Assembly: GCF_947242115.1 (NCBI RefSeq)
Contig: NC_074720.1
Span: 12,558,645-12,622,644 of the forward strand
Source of the DNA: Biomphalaria glabrata
Lineage: Eukaryota; Mollusca; Gastropoda; Planorbidae
Direction: 5' to 3'
DNA length: 64,000 nt
Of this stretch, positions 11,482 to 23,755 are shown piece by piece. The notes beneath the pieces were generated by a model. The model saw only the letters and a program-made list of their open reading frames with translations, did no database searches and was not told where the DNA came from. The translations under genes were made by a program, and so were the position numbers. Within the stretch, counting starts at the first letter, position 1. Every line of letters begins with the position of its first letter.

Positions 11482-13140
11482 ATCTGAATCTTTTGACGTC
11501 TTGGGAACAATCCGGGCGACGCGCGCTTAAATTTTAAACAATTAAAATTGAACAAAAGAAAATCTGCGAAAATTTGTTTAAAAAAATACGAGGTATAAAA
11601 AAGCTATTGCACTGTATTTTCCTGGTTGTACTTTAGTAGACAGTGACCTATATTCGATTTTTTTTTTTTTTAGTAAAGAGTTCTATTGATATTTTTTTTA
11701 AAGCAGAAAAGACACTATTTACTATGTATATTCAATTTTCAAGTAAAACCAACCTCTACTCACAATTTAAGACAAAAAAGAGTGTTACAGGAGGGACTAG
11801 AGGTAGATCATTAATATACAGATATTTTGTGATTTTACCCGATTAATTGTTTTATTTTTTTTTTTTGGTGACAAAATAATAACATTTAAACTTCAGCTAC
11901 AAAAACTCGGAACTGCATTTAAATATCTAGTCTATGCATTTTAAAAAATCTTATATCGACACTCAAAATTGTTGATTGATTATCCAATCCATCCTTCATG
12001 TTAACAAATAGGTTTATTGTCGATACTAAAAGAAGTTATTTCTCCCAAGTAACTTTTTCTATACAATTTGCTATCACTCTGCTAAAAATAAGCCTTTCTC
12101 CCTATTTCTACCTTTAAATGCGTTGCTTTTAAATTTTTTAAAGTTTCTTTAGTTCAAAACAACATATTACATTCAAAAAAAGAATGACCCTAACAACACA
12201 ATATGCAGAGATTGTGATCTGATCATGCAAGTACAATTAATACACACAGAATGACTATTTCAAATGCATGCATCGTGAATTATTTCCATTCAAATGTATC
12301 GGGAATATCAATGTCCTCAAATACAGTTATCTAATTTAAAAATGAAGCAACCAAACTGAAAGGGGAAAAAACATATATTCCTAAAAAAATAAGAATATGG
12401 CAGAAACACATACAAAAATCTGGCATATGATACTTCGTAGTTAATTTTGGCACTGATATTAGTAACTTGGTTACGTGTTTTTTTGTTGTTTTTTTTTTAA
12501 TCCGTATTATAATACAGTGGTTCGTTCAAATGTAGCCTGTTGTAACTTAATTTTTCATTTTAGTTCCTATTCCTTTACCTTTCTACAGTAGAAGAAGCAG
12601 ATGTTTGTGAATTACCATTTGAGAACCATCATTCAGTCTGGTTCTTTGTGATCGAATTTCACAGATCGAAGACATTTTCACCAAACATCTCAGTAATCTT
12701 AATGGCGATAAGGCTTTTTTTTTTTTTTTTGAAGAGCTAGGTGAAGGGATTTGAATGTGTTTGAAGATGGGAGGGGGGGGGGGTCTGAGGGAGCGAGTGA
12801 TTACATTATTAAAAAAAAAAGATTAGTCTTTAATTGACTAGAAAAACAACAACACGATAACACTCTCAACATTAATCATGTCTAAGACACTTTACTCAGT
12901 CTACATTTAGTGATATTGTTTTTGATTATCTGTTTCTGTATAAGTAATGCAGTTGGAGATGGTTTGTATGCGTCATATATTGTCTCTTATTCTTCTCCTC
13001 CTCTTATTTGTTTGTCTACTCCACACTAAAAAAAAAGAAACTGAATAATATTTAAATATCTGGCCTCCTCATTTTCAAAAGATGTTTTTGTTTGTTTTTT
13101 ATTTTTATGTTTCGGATTTTCCTTCACCCAAGCCCAAACA
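11482..13140. other. Upstream region of the channel gene, no feature recognised
   Basis: AT-rich sequence 5' of the channel's first coding exon. It should contain the 5' UTR and perhaps the promoter, but I see no clear TATA box, CpG cluster or further exon. Poly-T and poly-G runs lie near 12717-12781. Confidence 0.4.
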
Positions 13141-13236
13141 TCTCACAGGACGCGGAGCCTGGCGTTGGAAGGGGCTCGAACCCGGGACCACCGCGACGAC
13201 AGTCTAGAGCGCATACCACACTACCAAGCAAATATT
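13141..13236 (-). repeat. tRNA-derived SINE head
   Basis: On the minus strand it shows an A-box-like GTAGTGTGGTATGCGC and a B box GGGTTCGAGCCCC with tRNA spacing. The rest is short and undefined. Similar in kind to the SINE at 48211. Confidence 0.6.
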
Positions 13237-13362
13237 ACTTTATTCTAAGGAAATCTCTCCCGAATTAATACAGTAGATTTGATTCAGTAATTATAAAAAG
13301 TGTGAGATCCTATTCTTGCAGAACTGCTGTCCCGCATTCATACAACATATTAGAAATATAGA

Positions 13363-13825
13363 GCTTGCTTGTTGCGTAGCATTCTTACAACATGGTGTAT
13401 TAGCTATAGAGCTTGCATGTTGCCTAGCATTCATACAACATGGTGTATTAACTATAGAGCTTGCATGTTGCCTAGCATTCTTACAACATGGTGTATCAGC
13501 TATAGAACTTGCATGTTGCCTAGCATTCTTACAACATGGTGTATTAGCTATAGAACTTGCATGTTGCCTAGCATTCTTACAACATGGTGTATTAGCTATA
13601 GAGCTTGCATGTTGCCTAGCATTCATACAACATGGTGTATTAACTATAGAGCTTGCATGTTGCCTAGCATTCATACAACATGGTGTATTAGCTATAGAGC
13701 TTGCATGTTGCCTAGCATTCATACAACATGGTGTATTAGCTATAGAGCTTGCATGTTGCCTAGCATTCTTACAACATGGTGTATCAGCTATAGAACTTGC
13801 ATGTTGCCTAGCATTCTTACAGCGT
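13363..13825. repeat. 48-bp minisatellite, about 9.5 units
   Basis: The unit contains CATGTTGCCTAGCATTC, ACAACATGGTGTAT and AGCTATAGAGCTTG. Units differ at a few positions (TTAGCT / TTAACT / TCAGCT, GAG / GAA, TTCTTA / TTCATA). Because 48 is divisible by three, at least three frames on both strands stay open (a 16-residue repeat such as NARQHASSIANTPCC). These frames have no start context, no homology and no splice support, so I treat the array as non-coding. Confidence 0.95.
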
Positions 13826-13839
13826 GTTTTTTGTGCTTA

Positions 13840-13935
13840 AGAGCTCAATGCTATAACATCCTTGGCGCGAAGGGGTTAAATAAACACTGGCCCACGACCA
13901 TTAGGAGCCCACAGTCTGTGGCGTAGCAACTGTTG
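13840..13935. repeat. MITE-like fragment
   Basis: GCGCGAAGGGGTTAAATAAA and GGCCCACGACCATTAGGAGC match the reverse of the GGGCCC-rich segment at 7900-7970. Only one end is visible. Confidence 0.5.
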
Positions 13936-14890
13936 TACAGAAGGGTTCATTGCACTTGGGCCCACGGATAAGGGTTTTGTAAAAGCCGATTTAAAAAAAA
14001 AAATAAAGGCAATAAGTGTTATACCAAACTTTATATCAACTTTAAAACATTAACCCGTGTTTTCAGCTAGAGTCTGTGTACCAGAGGCTTTGATTGCTTT
14101 AATGTAAGGAACTGCTTTCATCAGGTTTATGGTAATAGATGGTAGCCTAATCACATTGTGCGTTAGTGGTGACGTTAGTCTCCTGTGTTTTAATAATACT
14201 CTTGATAGTATTACAGGAATAGGGTGGGTTGGAGGTGGAAAGGAGAGAGAGTTTGGATAAGAAAATAGTGATGTGTAGCACAAAAAAAAGGATGAGGGCC
14301 ACAGGAATAGTTCCTATAGTAAGATTTAAAATCTATACAAAGTTGCTAATTATTCAACGTTCTCAAAGCTCGATGAATTTCATGTATTTTTACTGCCCTT
14401 CTAAAGAGAAAAGTAATCATGGCTTTCATCTTATCGGTAACATAAATCTAAATTTAACATTAAATATTAAGCAACGAATAAGAAACATCCTATTCTGTTG
14501 CACATGGAATCGTTAAAAATGTTGAATTTTCTGTGCTTTTGTGATTTGAGGATGAGGTTTAAAACAAACTTTAATAAAGACCAAAGTGATAGAGCCATAA
14601 CAACATATTTCATGGAGTGTCTTTCACCCTATAATGCTTAGTACCGGGACTTGGTTCATAGTTCTAATAAACAAACAAAACAAAAAAGGGCGTCAAACAA
14701 GAGCAGGCTGATTTCGATAACTTTTTTCCGAGAAGAATTTGAAGAAACTGCTATGGAAGATGAACTTTTCATTACTCATTTCCCAAATACAAGAAAAAAA
14801 GACATTCTTATAAATCATGGAATCTGTTGTGGAACAGAGGCTTTGTAGACCTGATTTGAAGTTTCCAAACTGCTAGCGGTTGGGATTTTA
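13936..14890. other. Intergenic, nothing recognised
   Basis: AT-rich with a few short chance frames. No splice-consistent coding, no terminal repeats and no tRNA-like boxes found. Confidence 0.4.
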
Positions 14891-16554
14891 TCTATATTAT
14901 AAAGTAGAATGTGAGGTGTATGTATGTATGTATGTTACTTATAGACATCAAAACCGCTTGACCAATCTTGATAAAACTAGGCAGGAATGTTCCTTGGGTA
15001 CCAACTTAGACCGTAGTGTATGTATTGTAGCCCTAAAACAAACTTAAGACCCTCAAAAAAAATAAAGTTGTCCGACTCTATTACAGCTATAGTATTTTAT
15101 GGATCTAGGCCATGTCTACAATGTTGACATGAGAAAAGATAGAAAGGATTTAGACCTAGATCTAATTTTAAGAAATACACTTTGCGCAGATAGTTTTTTA
15201 CTTTGACACATGAAAATACAAAAGAAGATCCATTGATTTCATTATATAATAAAATTAACCTTCAATTTTGTGTTTCAAAAGCATTTTTTACATTAATTAG
15301 TTCCTTATATCTGTGATTACAGATTTCCTGACGAACATTCTTTCATTAGACAATTCCGTAATGAATCGCGTACTAAATATTAATTCGTTTAATTGTTTAC
15401 TTTATAATCCCATCCCTAGATCTAAAACTCTAATTCAACTCTAAGATGATAAAACTTCTCTTCGAACAGATAGTTTTATACTTTAACACATAAACATATT
15501 AATTAAAGTCCATTCATTTCATATTTTGATCAAATAAACATTCAAATTTGGTTTTCTAAAGCTACATTCGTTTACGAAAGCTGCGAAGCCGAGTTGAGAT
15601 AGGCCTAGATCTATATTCATTCATGAATCGCGTACTAAACATTATTTCGTTTAATTATTCACTTTATAATCCCATTCATTTAACAAAGCTATCGCTCTTT
15701 TCGTTTTTAATAGATAAGAATGTATCGACTTCCTTCGGGTAAACCCATTTTCTCAAAACTAATTTTATTTTCGTAGCGAAACAGAAATAACGTGAAAGGA
15801 TCATTAGCTACGTTTAACATACATCTAAATCCAATCCACTAGATTATCCAAAAGCATTTTTTACATAAATTAGTTCCTGATATCTACAGATTTCCTGGCG
15901 AACATTCTTTCATTAGACATTACCAAATGGTTACACATTAACACATCTCTCTTCTGAGGTCTGAGTCTATTCCTAGGCCTAGGTCTAAAACTCTTACTGA
16001 ACTCTAAGATGATAAAACTTCTTTTCGCAAAGATAGTTTTATGCTTTAACACATAAACATACTAATTATTGTCCATTCATTTGATATTTTAATCAAATTA
16101 ACATTCAAATTTGTTTTTCTAAAGCATTTCTAATACATTCGTTCGCTGTTCGCTAAAGCTGCGTAGCCGTGTTGAGATAGGCCTATATTCATTCATGAAA
16201 AAAAGTTCATGCATGAGCAGCACAGAACTCTAAATTAGTGTAGATTTAGATCTACGTCTACCTCAAGATCTACTTTATACTTTAACACATGGACATACAA
16301 AATTTAGTCTATTCGTCTCAAATTTTAATCAAATATATGTAGGCCTACAAGCAAATGTTTTAATTTGAACAAATGGATTTAAGCCTATTAGCTATTCTGA
16401 TTTGATAGCTTCATTCACACTATTTTTACATTGACACATTCGCTTTACTTATTACATTATTATTTCGTTTAATTGTTTACAAAACACTCTCAGTGACTAT
16501 ATCGACAGTAATGCGCAAATAAAGACCTGCGGGTCGCGGGTAACATATGTCTAG
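14891..16554 (+). mobile_element. Non-autonomous Helitron, copy 1
   Basis: Starts TCTATATTATAAAG after an A and ends CTAG before a T, the Helitron pattern (5'-TC...CTRR-3' inserted between A and T). Nine bases before CTAG lies a hairpin in ACCTGCGGGTCGCGGGT. There is no RepHel frame. It holds an internal duplication: the block around 15282-15350 recurs near 15853-15920, and the one near 15508-15620 near 16075-16200. It has TATG microsatellite repeats near its 5' end. 1664 bp. Confidence 0.85.
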
Positions 16555-16557
16555 TAA

Positions 16558-18229
16558 TCTATATTATAAAGTAGAATGTGTGGAGTATGTATGTATGTAT
16601 GTTACTTATAGACATCAAAACCGCTTGACCAATCTTGATAAAACTAGGCAGGAATGTTCCTTGGGTACCAACTTAGACCTTAGTGAATGTATTGTAGCCC
16701 TAAAACAAATGTAAGACCCTCAAAAAAAAAAAAGTTGTCCGACTCTATTACAGCTATAGTATTTTATGGATCTAGGCCATGTCTACAATGTTGACATGAG
16801 AAAAGATAGAAAGGATTTAGACCTAGATCTAATTTTAAGAAATACACTTTGCGAAGATAGTTTTTTACTTTGACACATGAAAAGACAAAAGAAGATTCAT
16901 TGATTTCATTATATAATAAAATTAACCTTCGATTTTGTGTTTCGAAAGCATTTTTTACATAAATTAGTTCCTTATATCTGTGACTACAGATTTCCTGACG
17001 AACATTCTTTCATTAGACAATAGCCTACCGTAATGAATCACGTACTAAATATTAATTCGTTTAATTGTTTACTTTATAATCCCATCCCTAGATCTAAAAC
17101 TCTAATTCAACTCTAAGATGATAAAACTTCTCTTCGCACAGATAGTCTTATACTTTAACACATAAACATATTAATTAAAGTCCATTCATTTCATATTTTG
17201 ATCAAATAAACATTCAAATTTGGTTTTCTAAAGCTACATTCGTTTACGAAAGCTGCGAAGCCGAGTTAAAGGCCTAGATCTATATTCATTCATGAATCGC
17301 GTACTAAAAATTATTTCGTTTTATTGTTACTTTATAATCCCATTCATTGGACAAAGCTATCGCTCTTTTCGTTTTTAATAGATAAGAATGTATCGACTTC
17401 GGGTAAACCCATTTTCGCAAACCTAATTTTATTTTCGTAGCGAAAGAGAAATAACGTGAAAGGATCATTAGCTAAGTTTAACATACATATAAATCCAATC
17501 CACTAGATTATTCAAAAGCATTTTTTACATAAATTAGTTCCTGATATCTACAGATTTCCTGGCGAACATTCTTTCATTAGACATTACCAAATGGTTACAC
17601 ATTAACACATCTCTCTTCTGAGGTCTGAGTCTATTCCTAGGCCTAGGCCTAGGTCTAAAACTCTTACTGAACTCTAAGATGATAAAACTTCTTTTCGCAA
17701 AGATAGTTTTATGCTTTAACACATAAACATACTAATTATTGTCCATTCATTTGATATTTTAATCAAATTAACATTCAAATTTGTTTTTCTAAAGCATTTC
17801 TAATACATTCGTTCGCTGTTCGCTAAAGCTGCGTAGCCGTGTTGAGATAGGCCTATATTCATTCATGAAAAAAAGGTCACGCATGCGCAGCACAGAACTC
17901 TAGATTAGTGTAGATTTAGATCTACGTCTACCTCAAGATCTACTTTATACTTTATACACATGAACATACAAAATTTAGTCTATTCATCTCAAATTTTAAT
18001 CAAATATATGTAGGCCTTCAAGCAAATGTTTTAATTTGAAAAAAAATGAATTTAATTAAGCCTATTAGCTATTTTGATTTGATAGCTTCATTCACACTAT
18101 TTTTGCATTGACTTATTCGCTTTACTTATTACATTATTATTTCGTTTAATTGTTTACAAAACACTCAGTGACTATATCGACAGTAATGCGCAAATAAAGA
18201 CCCGCGGGTCGCGGGTAACATATGTCTAG
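16558..18229 (+). mobile_element. Non-autonomous Helitron, copy 2, head to tail with copy 1
   Basis: 1672 bp, nearly identical to copy 1. Starts TCTATATTATAAAG after TAA and ends CTAG before T. The 3' hairpin is the more perfect ACCCGC-GGGTC-GCGGGT. Only TAA separates it from copy 1. Short frames on the minus strand near 15870 and 17534 are parallel chance frames in the two copies. Confidence 0.87.
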
Positions 18230-18789
18230 TACTGCTATAAAGAACGAAATCCGACAGCGGTTTATAAATGTACAGAAGAAAAGTAACCCTTGAATAGTCA
18301 GCGTTTCGTGTTTCACAAATTACTAACGCTTTAAATTAAAAAAAAAAATTATATATAAAAAATTACTTAAAATACTGAAACAGAATAAAGTTTTTTTTAT
18401 TGCATAAAGCTACATATTTTTTAAACATTATTCTCTTTCTATTTTTAATATTACTGTATTTGTTCACTCGTTTAGATTCATGACTAAGAATTATGAGTAG
18501 TCAGTTTCTTTAAACATATATTTTTCCTGAGAAACAATATCTTTGTAGAATCTAGATGAATTGTGCCCTCGTACAACTTGGGGGCGCTCTACGAATGCCT
18601 GAGTGTTCTTCTGTTCAATCTCGCAGAATATACTATCAGACAAATGTTATGGAATGACGCTCCAAATAAAACTTAGACTTGGATATTCGATGTGTTAAAA
18701 GTGTTAACACCAATTGTGTGGGGGGAAAATATACGCTCTCAGGGAGCAGCACTAAGAAAAACTAGAAACATTCAGTAAGGTGTTGGTCT
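18230..18789. other. Intergenic, nothing recognised
   Basis: AT-rich, no supported gene or element. Confidence 0.4.
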
Positions 18790-19060
18790 GCCTGTCAAGT
18801 TCAAAGTATAAAGTCAACTTTTTTCAAAAACGCTAGATTTTTTGTCCATATTACAAGGTCCTATGGGCTCGCAAAGACCTTCCTTCAGGGAACAGTACCA
18901 TGAAAAAGAAGAGGCAGACAGAGAAAGCAATGGGAAGAGAACATAAAGAATGGACGGACCTGCCATTGAAAGAGATTCTATCCAAGGCAAAAGACAGAGA
19001 CGGTCAACAGATCTTGTGTGGTGCCACAACGGTTCAACAAGCTAAGGGATAGGTAAAGGT
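18790..19060 (+). mobile_element. RTE-like LINE 3' fragment, decayed
   Basis: Broken plus-strand frames resemble the C-terminal tail common to molluscan RTE-type LINEs: a basic stretch, a line with SKAKDRE-like residues, then DLVWCHNGS. The same tail occurs at 7996-8185. Confidence 0.6.
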
Positions 19061-20367
19061 GAAGGACGATTCTTTGATTCAAGTGAAGAAACTCTCTAAC
19101 CATGGAACTCTAACGAAATAAATAATTTGAGGAAATAACTTTGAAAGCGTGAACATTGTGACTCTAGAAGTAACTCGATCAAGTGCATTGCTCAACACGA
19201 GGGCGGATAATTAGAAAACACTTTGATGAGCATTTCGATTGAATTTTCTGACGACAAAACTCTAGGTGCTGAAAACGTCTTAGCACCTTCTCCCCTAATT
19301 GACGATACCAACGTTGATTTGACCCCATTAAATTAAATATTTTTTTTTGGTTTTATAAACTTGTATTTGTGTTTTATAAAAAAAGGAGCATGCATTCTTC
19401 TATAATTCTATACCAAAAGTAACGTTTTCTGATTAGCCTACAAACAAAATATTGTTGAAGTTTAATGATAACAGGGTAGAATGTACAAATGTGAAAAATG
19501 AACAATTCTGTCATAACCATAGACATAAATAAATATAGTCTGGAAAAAGGAAATAACTTCATGTAACTTGAAAACATGTATATCTATTGTTGTCGGATTT
19601 CCGAATTCTGAAAAGTTGCATGATCTTCAGTCTTAGAGATAAAACAAAACTATACTGCTCATAAATGCTGTATAATAAAGTACACAAAATTGCAAGTCAC
19701 AAATTTCGTTTCATAAAACTCTTTTATCGGCCAGTCTATATTTATTTATGTATATGGTCATAACGTTGAAAATAATTACGGAGACAAAGAGTTAAAATAG
19801 ATCTACTTTGCCGAACTATGAGTGTCAGTGTTTCTCAGCTACATGACCAATTTCATACACATAAAGTGATACTGACAGATGTCATTAATGTCCAGTGCAA
19901 ACGACAAAGACACATACGCCTACAATCGTCTTATATTGATGATATAACTCTAGAATAATATTCATAAATGCAATATTTCAAAGAACTATTCCATACACAC
20001 ATTAGGAAAGTGTTCAATTTAAAATTTAATTTGTAACAATTAACTACTACGTTTTATTCTCATGTCTTCCAAAACATTGTCACTGCTGTTAATTTATCCT
20101 GACAGTTAGGTCAACAGTTTCAAAGTTGAGATTGATAAAAGTTACATTTCTTTGCCATAAAGCAGGTTTACTGTGCTTCGCTCCCCATTGAGCGAGAAAC
20201 AACAAATAGTTTATATATATATATAGTGATCTGTAAATAGGGCCTACAGCCATACACTGATATATCTTTTTACATACCGTTTGCCTCGATTCGGTTTTTG
20301 TCACACTCAATTTACAGGAGGGTCTCACCATTATATTCTTCAACCCGGGCCTACTGGTAGGCCTACA
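19061..20367. other. Intergenic, nothing recognised
   Basis: AT-rich sequence with a (TA)n run at 20213. No coding, no terminal repeats. Confidence 0.4.
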
Positions 20368-20828
20368 CAGGGCTGGCCTTGGGCCACTGTAACCTATGCG
20401 GCCGCAGTGGGCCACGCACTTTCATAGGCCCCACGCTAATTCTAGGTGTAAATTATTAAATTAAACCATTTTAACTTATATCAAGTTTCTCGCGGCCTTC
20501 CGATTTTCCAAGAGTTCATGGAAATCTCCAGAAATTGCAAAATATACGAAAAAAAAGTCCTGGAAATCTCCTAAAAACTCATAAAAATGTTCTTAAAAAT
20601 TGACAAAATTGTCATTTTGGGGTGTCATTTAATATGGTAAACGCCAATCCTACGCGCGATTAAAAAAAAACGGGATTGTCAGATTTCATTTAATAAAAAT
20701 GTAATGCAAAGACGAATTTATTTACTAATACAAAATCTTAATTTTCACTTATTATCCTTATCCCTACCCTGACTGGGCCGCGGTAATCCATTTCGCATGG
20801 GGCCCCGCAATTGTTAGGGCCGGCCCTG
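20368..20828. mobile_element. hAT MITE with GGGCCGGCCC ends (family A)
   Basis: Begins CAGGGCTGGCC and ends GGGCCGGCCCTG. Flanked by GGCCTACA and GGCCTACC, an 8-bp duplication with one mismatch. 461 bp, non-coding. Same family as 24353-24792 and the longer copies at 22223 and 25736. Confidence 0.88.
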
Positions 20829-21197
20829 GGCCTACCTTGGTACGCCACTGTTCATTGCGTGTAAAATTCTTAGAGAATCAAACAGCACTAAGACATGGGC
20901 TACTATAATAGAATACAAGAAAATCGTGAATAAAATAGGCCTATTGGGTATAAATATACGCAATGTTTAGAGTGTGTTGTTTTCTCTAAAGTGTTGTTTT
21001 CGTTGTCTCATTTTTTCAAGTAGGCCTATTTGTATTTTTTTTGTTGTCTCCTATCTTATCAAATAACAAATCAAGAAGACCGATAGTATTTTAACAATAA
21101 TGCATAAAACACTGAACCATAAATTACAAATACAAAAAAACGCAACCTAATAAAATACTCAGAAAGACCAAGATAAAGGCACATTGCTTATCCATAT
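20829..21197. other. Intergenic spacer
   Basis: AT-rich spacer between a hAT MITE and the solo LTR. Near 21100-21180 it resembles 46990-47090 (TACAAATACAAAAA...ACTCAGAAAGAC...AAAGGCACATT), a shared old repeat that in the second place runs straight into a LINE tail. Confidence 0.5.
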
Positions 21198-21954
21198 TGT
21201 TACGAATCTCACCATCCAGGCTCTCTGCAAACTGCACCATACACCACCAACTTAAAGAACTTGACAACTCAGGGCTCCAAAGTAACGTAACGCTTTAATG
21301 GTTGAATAAATAACAGCCAATACTGTACAATTGGCAGCACGTAACACAAGACTGTACAAATATCTCTTCGATAACACCGTTCCGCCGTATCAACTCTTGC
21401 ACTGGCCTCTCCGTCTCGTTCCGGGCTTGCACTGGGTTCAACAGTTCAGGACTGACTTCACACACTAGGCTCGTTGTGTCGGACTCGATCGCAGACCAAG
21501 ATCAAGACGCCAGCCGTCTCAACTGTACTTGACAGTACTCCGCACTGAACCGTCGTAATGCTCCGTACAGAACCACACCGCTGAACTGTGCTATAGTCGA
21601 CCGGACTGTAGTGAACCGGGCTCTGAACCCCTGCCGTGAACCGTCTTGACTGCGACACCTCCGCTCTTATATAGGGTCCCTACTGGCCTTCTCGAACCGG
21701 ACAGAACGCCGCTTGACGTTTCTAGGTGGTCAGATGACTACAACTCTCGTGACGCTCCTGAGCTCTGTTCACGACGTCGATCCTTCCCGGACCGCCGTCG
21801 ATCCTTCCCGAACCGCCGTGTTGACACTCGTCTCGGCTGACCGTTGTAACTCGTCACGGTTGACCGCTCGTCTAGCGCTGGCCTGGGGCGATTTGCGTCG
21901 GCTGACTACACTCACACCACTACTCCCATCTGTGCCACCACCAGGTTTATAACA
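21198..21954 (+). mobile_element. Solo LTR (fossil)
   Basis: A 757-bp GC-richer island beginning TGTTACGAAT and ending TTATAACA, flanked on both sides by ATAT, a likely 4-bp target duplication. A TATA-like TTATATAGGG lies near 21666. No internal region adjoins it, so it fits a single LTR left by recombination. Family is probably Ty3/Gypsy or BEL; I cannot decide which. Confidence 0.65.
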
Positions 21955-22009
21955 ATATGCTAATTGCATTCTATGTATACATTCCTTCTATCCCTCACAG
22001 TGCCTTTAG

Positions 22010-22170
22010 ACTTGATTAGAGCATGGACTGGGTTGAGGAATCAACCAGGAAAACCAATGACTTAGTTGCTTTTTAGCAGAGTGTACGTCTCCATTAACAT
22101 GCACCTCTAGATGAACACATGGAATTGCTTTTGAAAGAACGTCTGTAATATATAACCTTGGACTTGGACC
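22010..22170 (+). mobile_element. Decayed LINE 3' tail
   Basis: TTAGAGCATGGACTGGGTTG, CCAGGAAAACCAATGACTTA and AACGTCTGTAATATATAA match the last 200 bp of the CR1/Jockey-like LINE at 42007 with many differences. Confidence 0.65.
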
Positions 22171-23755
22171 ATGGATATTATAGTCAATTGGCGGCGTAGC
22201 ATAGGCCTACGCCTCTATTTTGCAGGGCCGTCCTTAGGTGACAGCAGTGGGCTCCGCACTTATGCGACTGCAGTGGGCCCCGCACTTTCATAGGACTCGC
22301 GCTAATTCTATGTGTATAAATTATTGAATTAAACCATTGTATAATTCCTGAAATTGCAAAATATACGAAAAAGTCCTGGAAATATCCGTAAATTATTAAA
22401 ATCTTTAGAAAGCTCATACAAATCTTCTGAAATATAGCCTATAGACAAAAATTGTCATTTTGGGGTGTCATTCAATATAGAAAATGCCAATCTTACGAGC
22501 GATAAAAAAAAAACGGCATTATCCCGTAATTCTGGCGCCTCAAACTAATGAAGAATTACTTACGTTTAACAATTCTCGTAGATAGATTGAAACATTTGGT
22601 AATTCTTGCTGTTGAGCATGATCTATGTGGGAAATAGAATTTTTATGATATACTGTATCACTTCGCTACACGATAGGCTGGTAAAGTAATTCTGTACGTA
22701 GTAGGCCTAAAGGACAGGGGCGTAACTAGGGATTTGGGGGCCCGGGGGGATTGACCTCTTTGGGGGCCCCTTGCATTTTGACATTCGACATATGACATGA
22801 GATAATGTACGCAAAAATAAATAAGCCCCAAATCAAATTGGTTCAGTATATCAGTAAACTTAACAAAAAGTAATCATCAAGACTATTTTAATGAATAATA
22901 CCGTTGTTTATTAGTTAAATAATGCACAAGTGACAAATCTAAATTGATATCGCTTCACGTCGTGCATTATGTGCAGCAAAGACATCTAAAACATCAACTA
23001 CATCGATACTTTCTAGTATTTGTGACTTCACTGACATTAAAACCATGATAAGCCTTTCTTGCGTCATTGTGCTCCTGAAATAGTTTTTGATGAACTTGAG
23101 CTTTGAGAATGATCTCTCACATGACGTAATGGAAGTGGCCTGAGTTAGCGGTATTCTGAGGAGATTGCAAAGTTTGATCTCAATATGTCTATTGGTGATT
23201 GTATTACTGGTTTGTTAATGAAAAGTGCTCGTGCATCAATGACATCATGAAAAAGCGATTTTCCATTTATTTCATCATACAAACTGGAAAAGTAGCACAG
23301 TTTGTCACAAGCGTGTCTTCATCTAACAGGTGTCTTGGTTCAAGAAGAAACCCATAGGTATTCATTTTCTTTCCAGCCTTTGGAATCTGCCCTTCATCTC
23401 CATATGAAATTTGTCCAGCACTTCTGTCGTATTACGTTTGAATTGCAGTTCTATTGACAGTCCTACATTAGAACTCAACTTCCCATCAAGTCTTTTCTTT
23501 CTTCTGGTTGTTTTGATTACTGGGAATCCATAGTATTCACTACCTTCTTTTGCTTTTTCGATGGATTGGGTTTTTATCAGTTTGTCATCATTTTGCAGAA
23601 AGCATGAAAGGGTACTAATTTCTTTAGCAGCTTCCCGTATATGCAGTCCATACTTTTGTAGCTTCTTCCGAACTATATTAATTGGGCGCAGGAGCTTTGA
23701 CCAGAATTCAAGATAGGCAAAAAATTCTTAATTTTCCACTGCATGAAGAAGATTC

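Noticed and set aside
13363-13825. CRISPR-like array
   Set aside because: Units are contiguous 48-bp repeats without unique spacers, in a eukaryotic genome.
13291-13926. Long overlapping frames on both strands of the minisatellite
   Set aside because: Openness follows from the unit length of 48 bp; no homology, start context or splice support.
15870-17722. Parallel 60-62-codon minus frames with RPRPRN repeats
   Set aside because: They are the same chance frame in the two Helitron copies; no RepHel or other domain.
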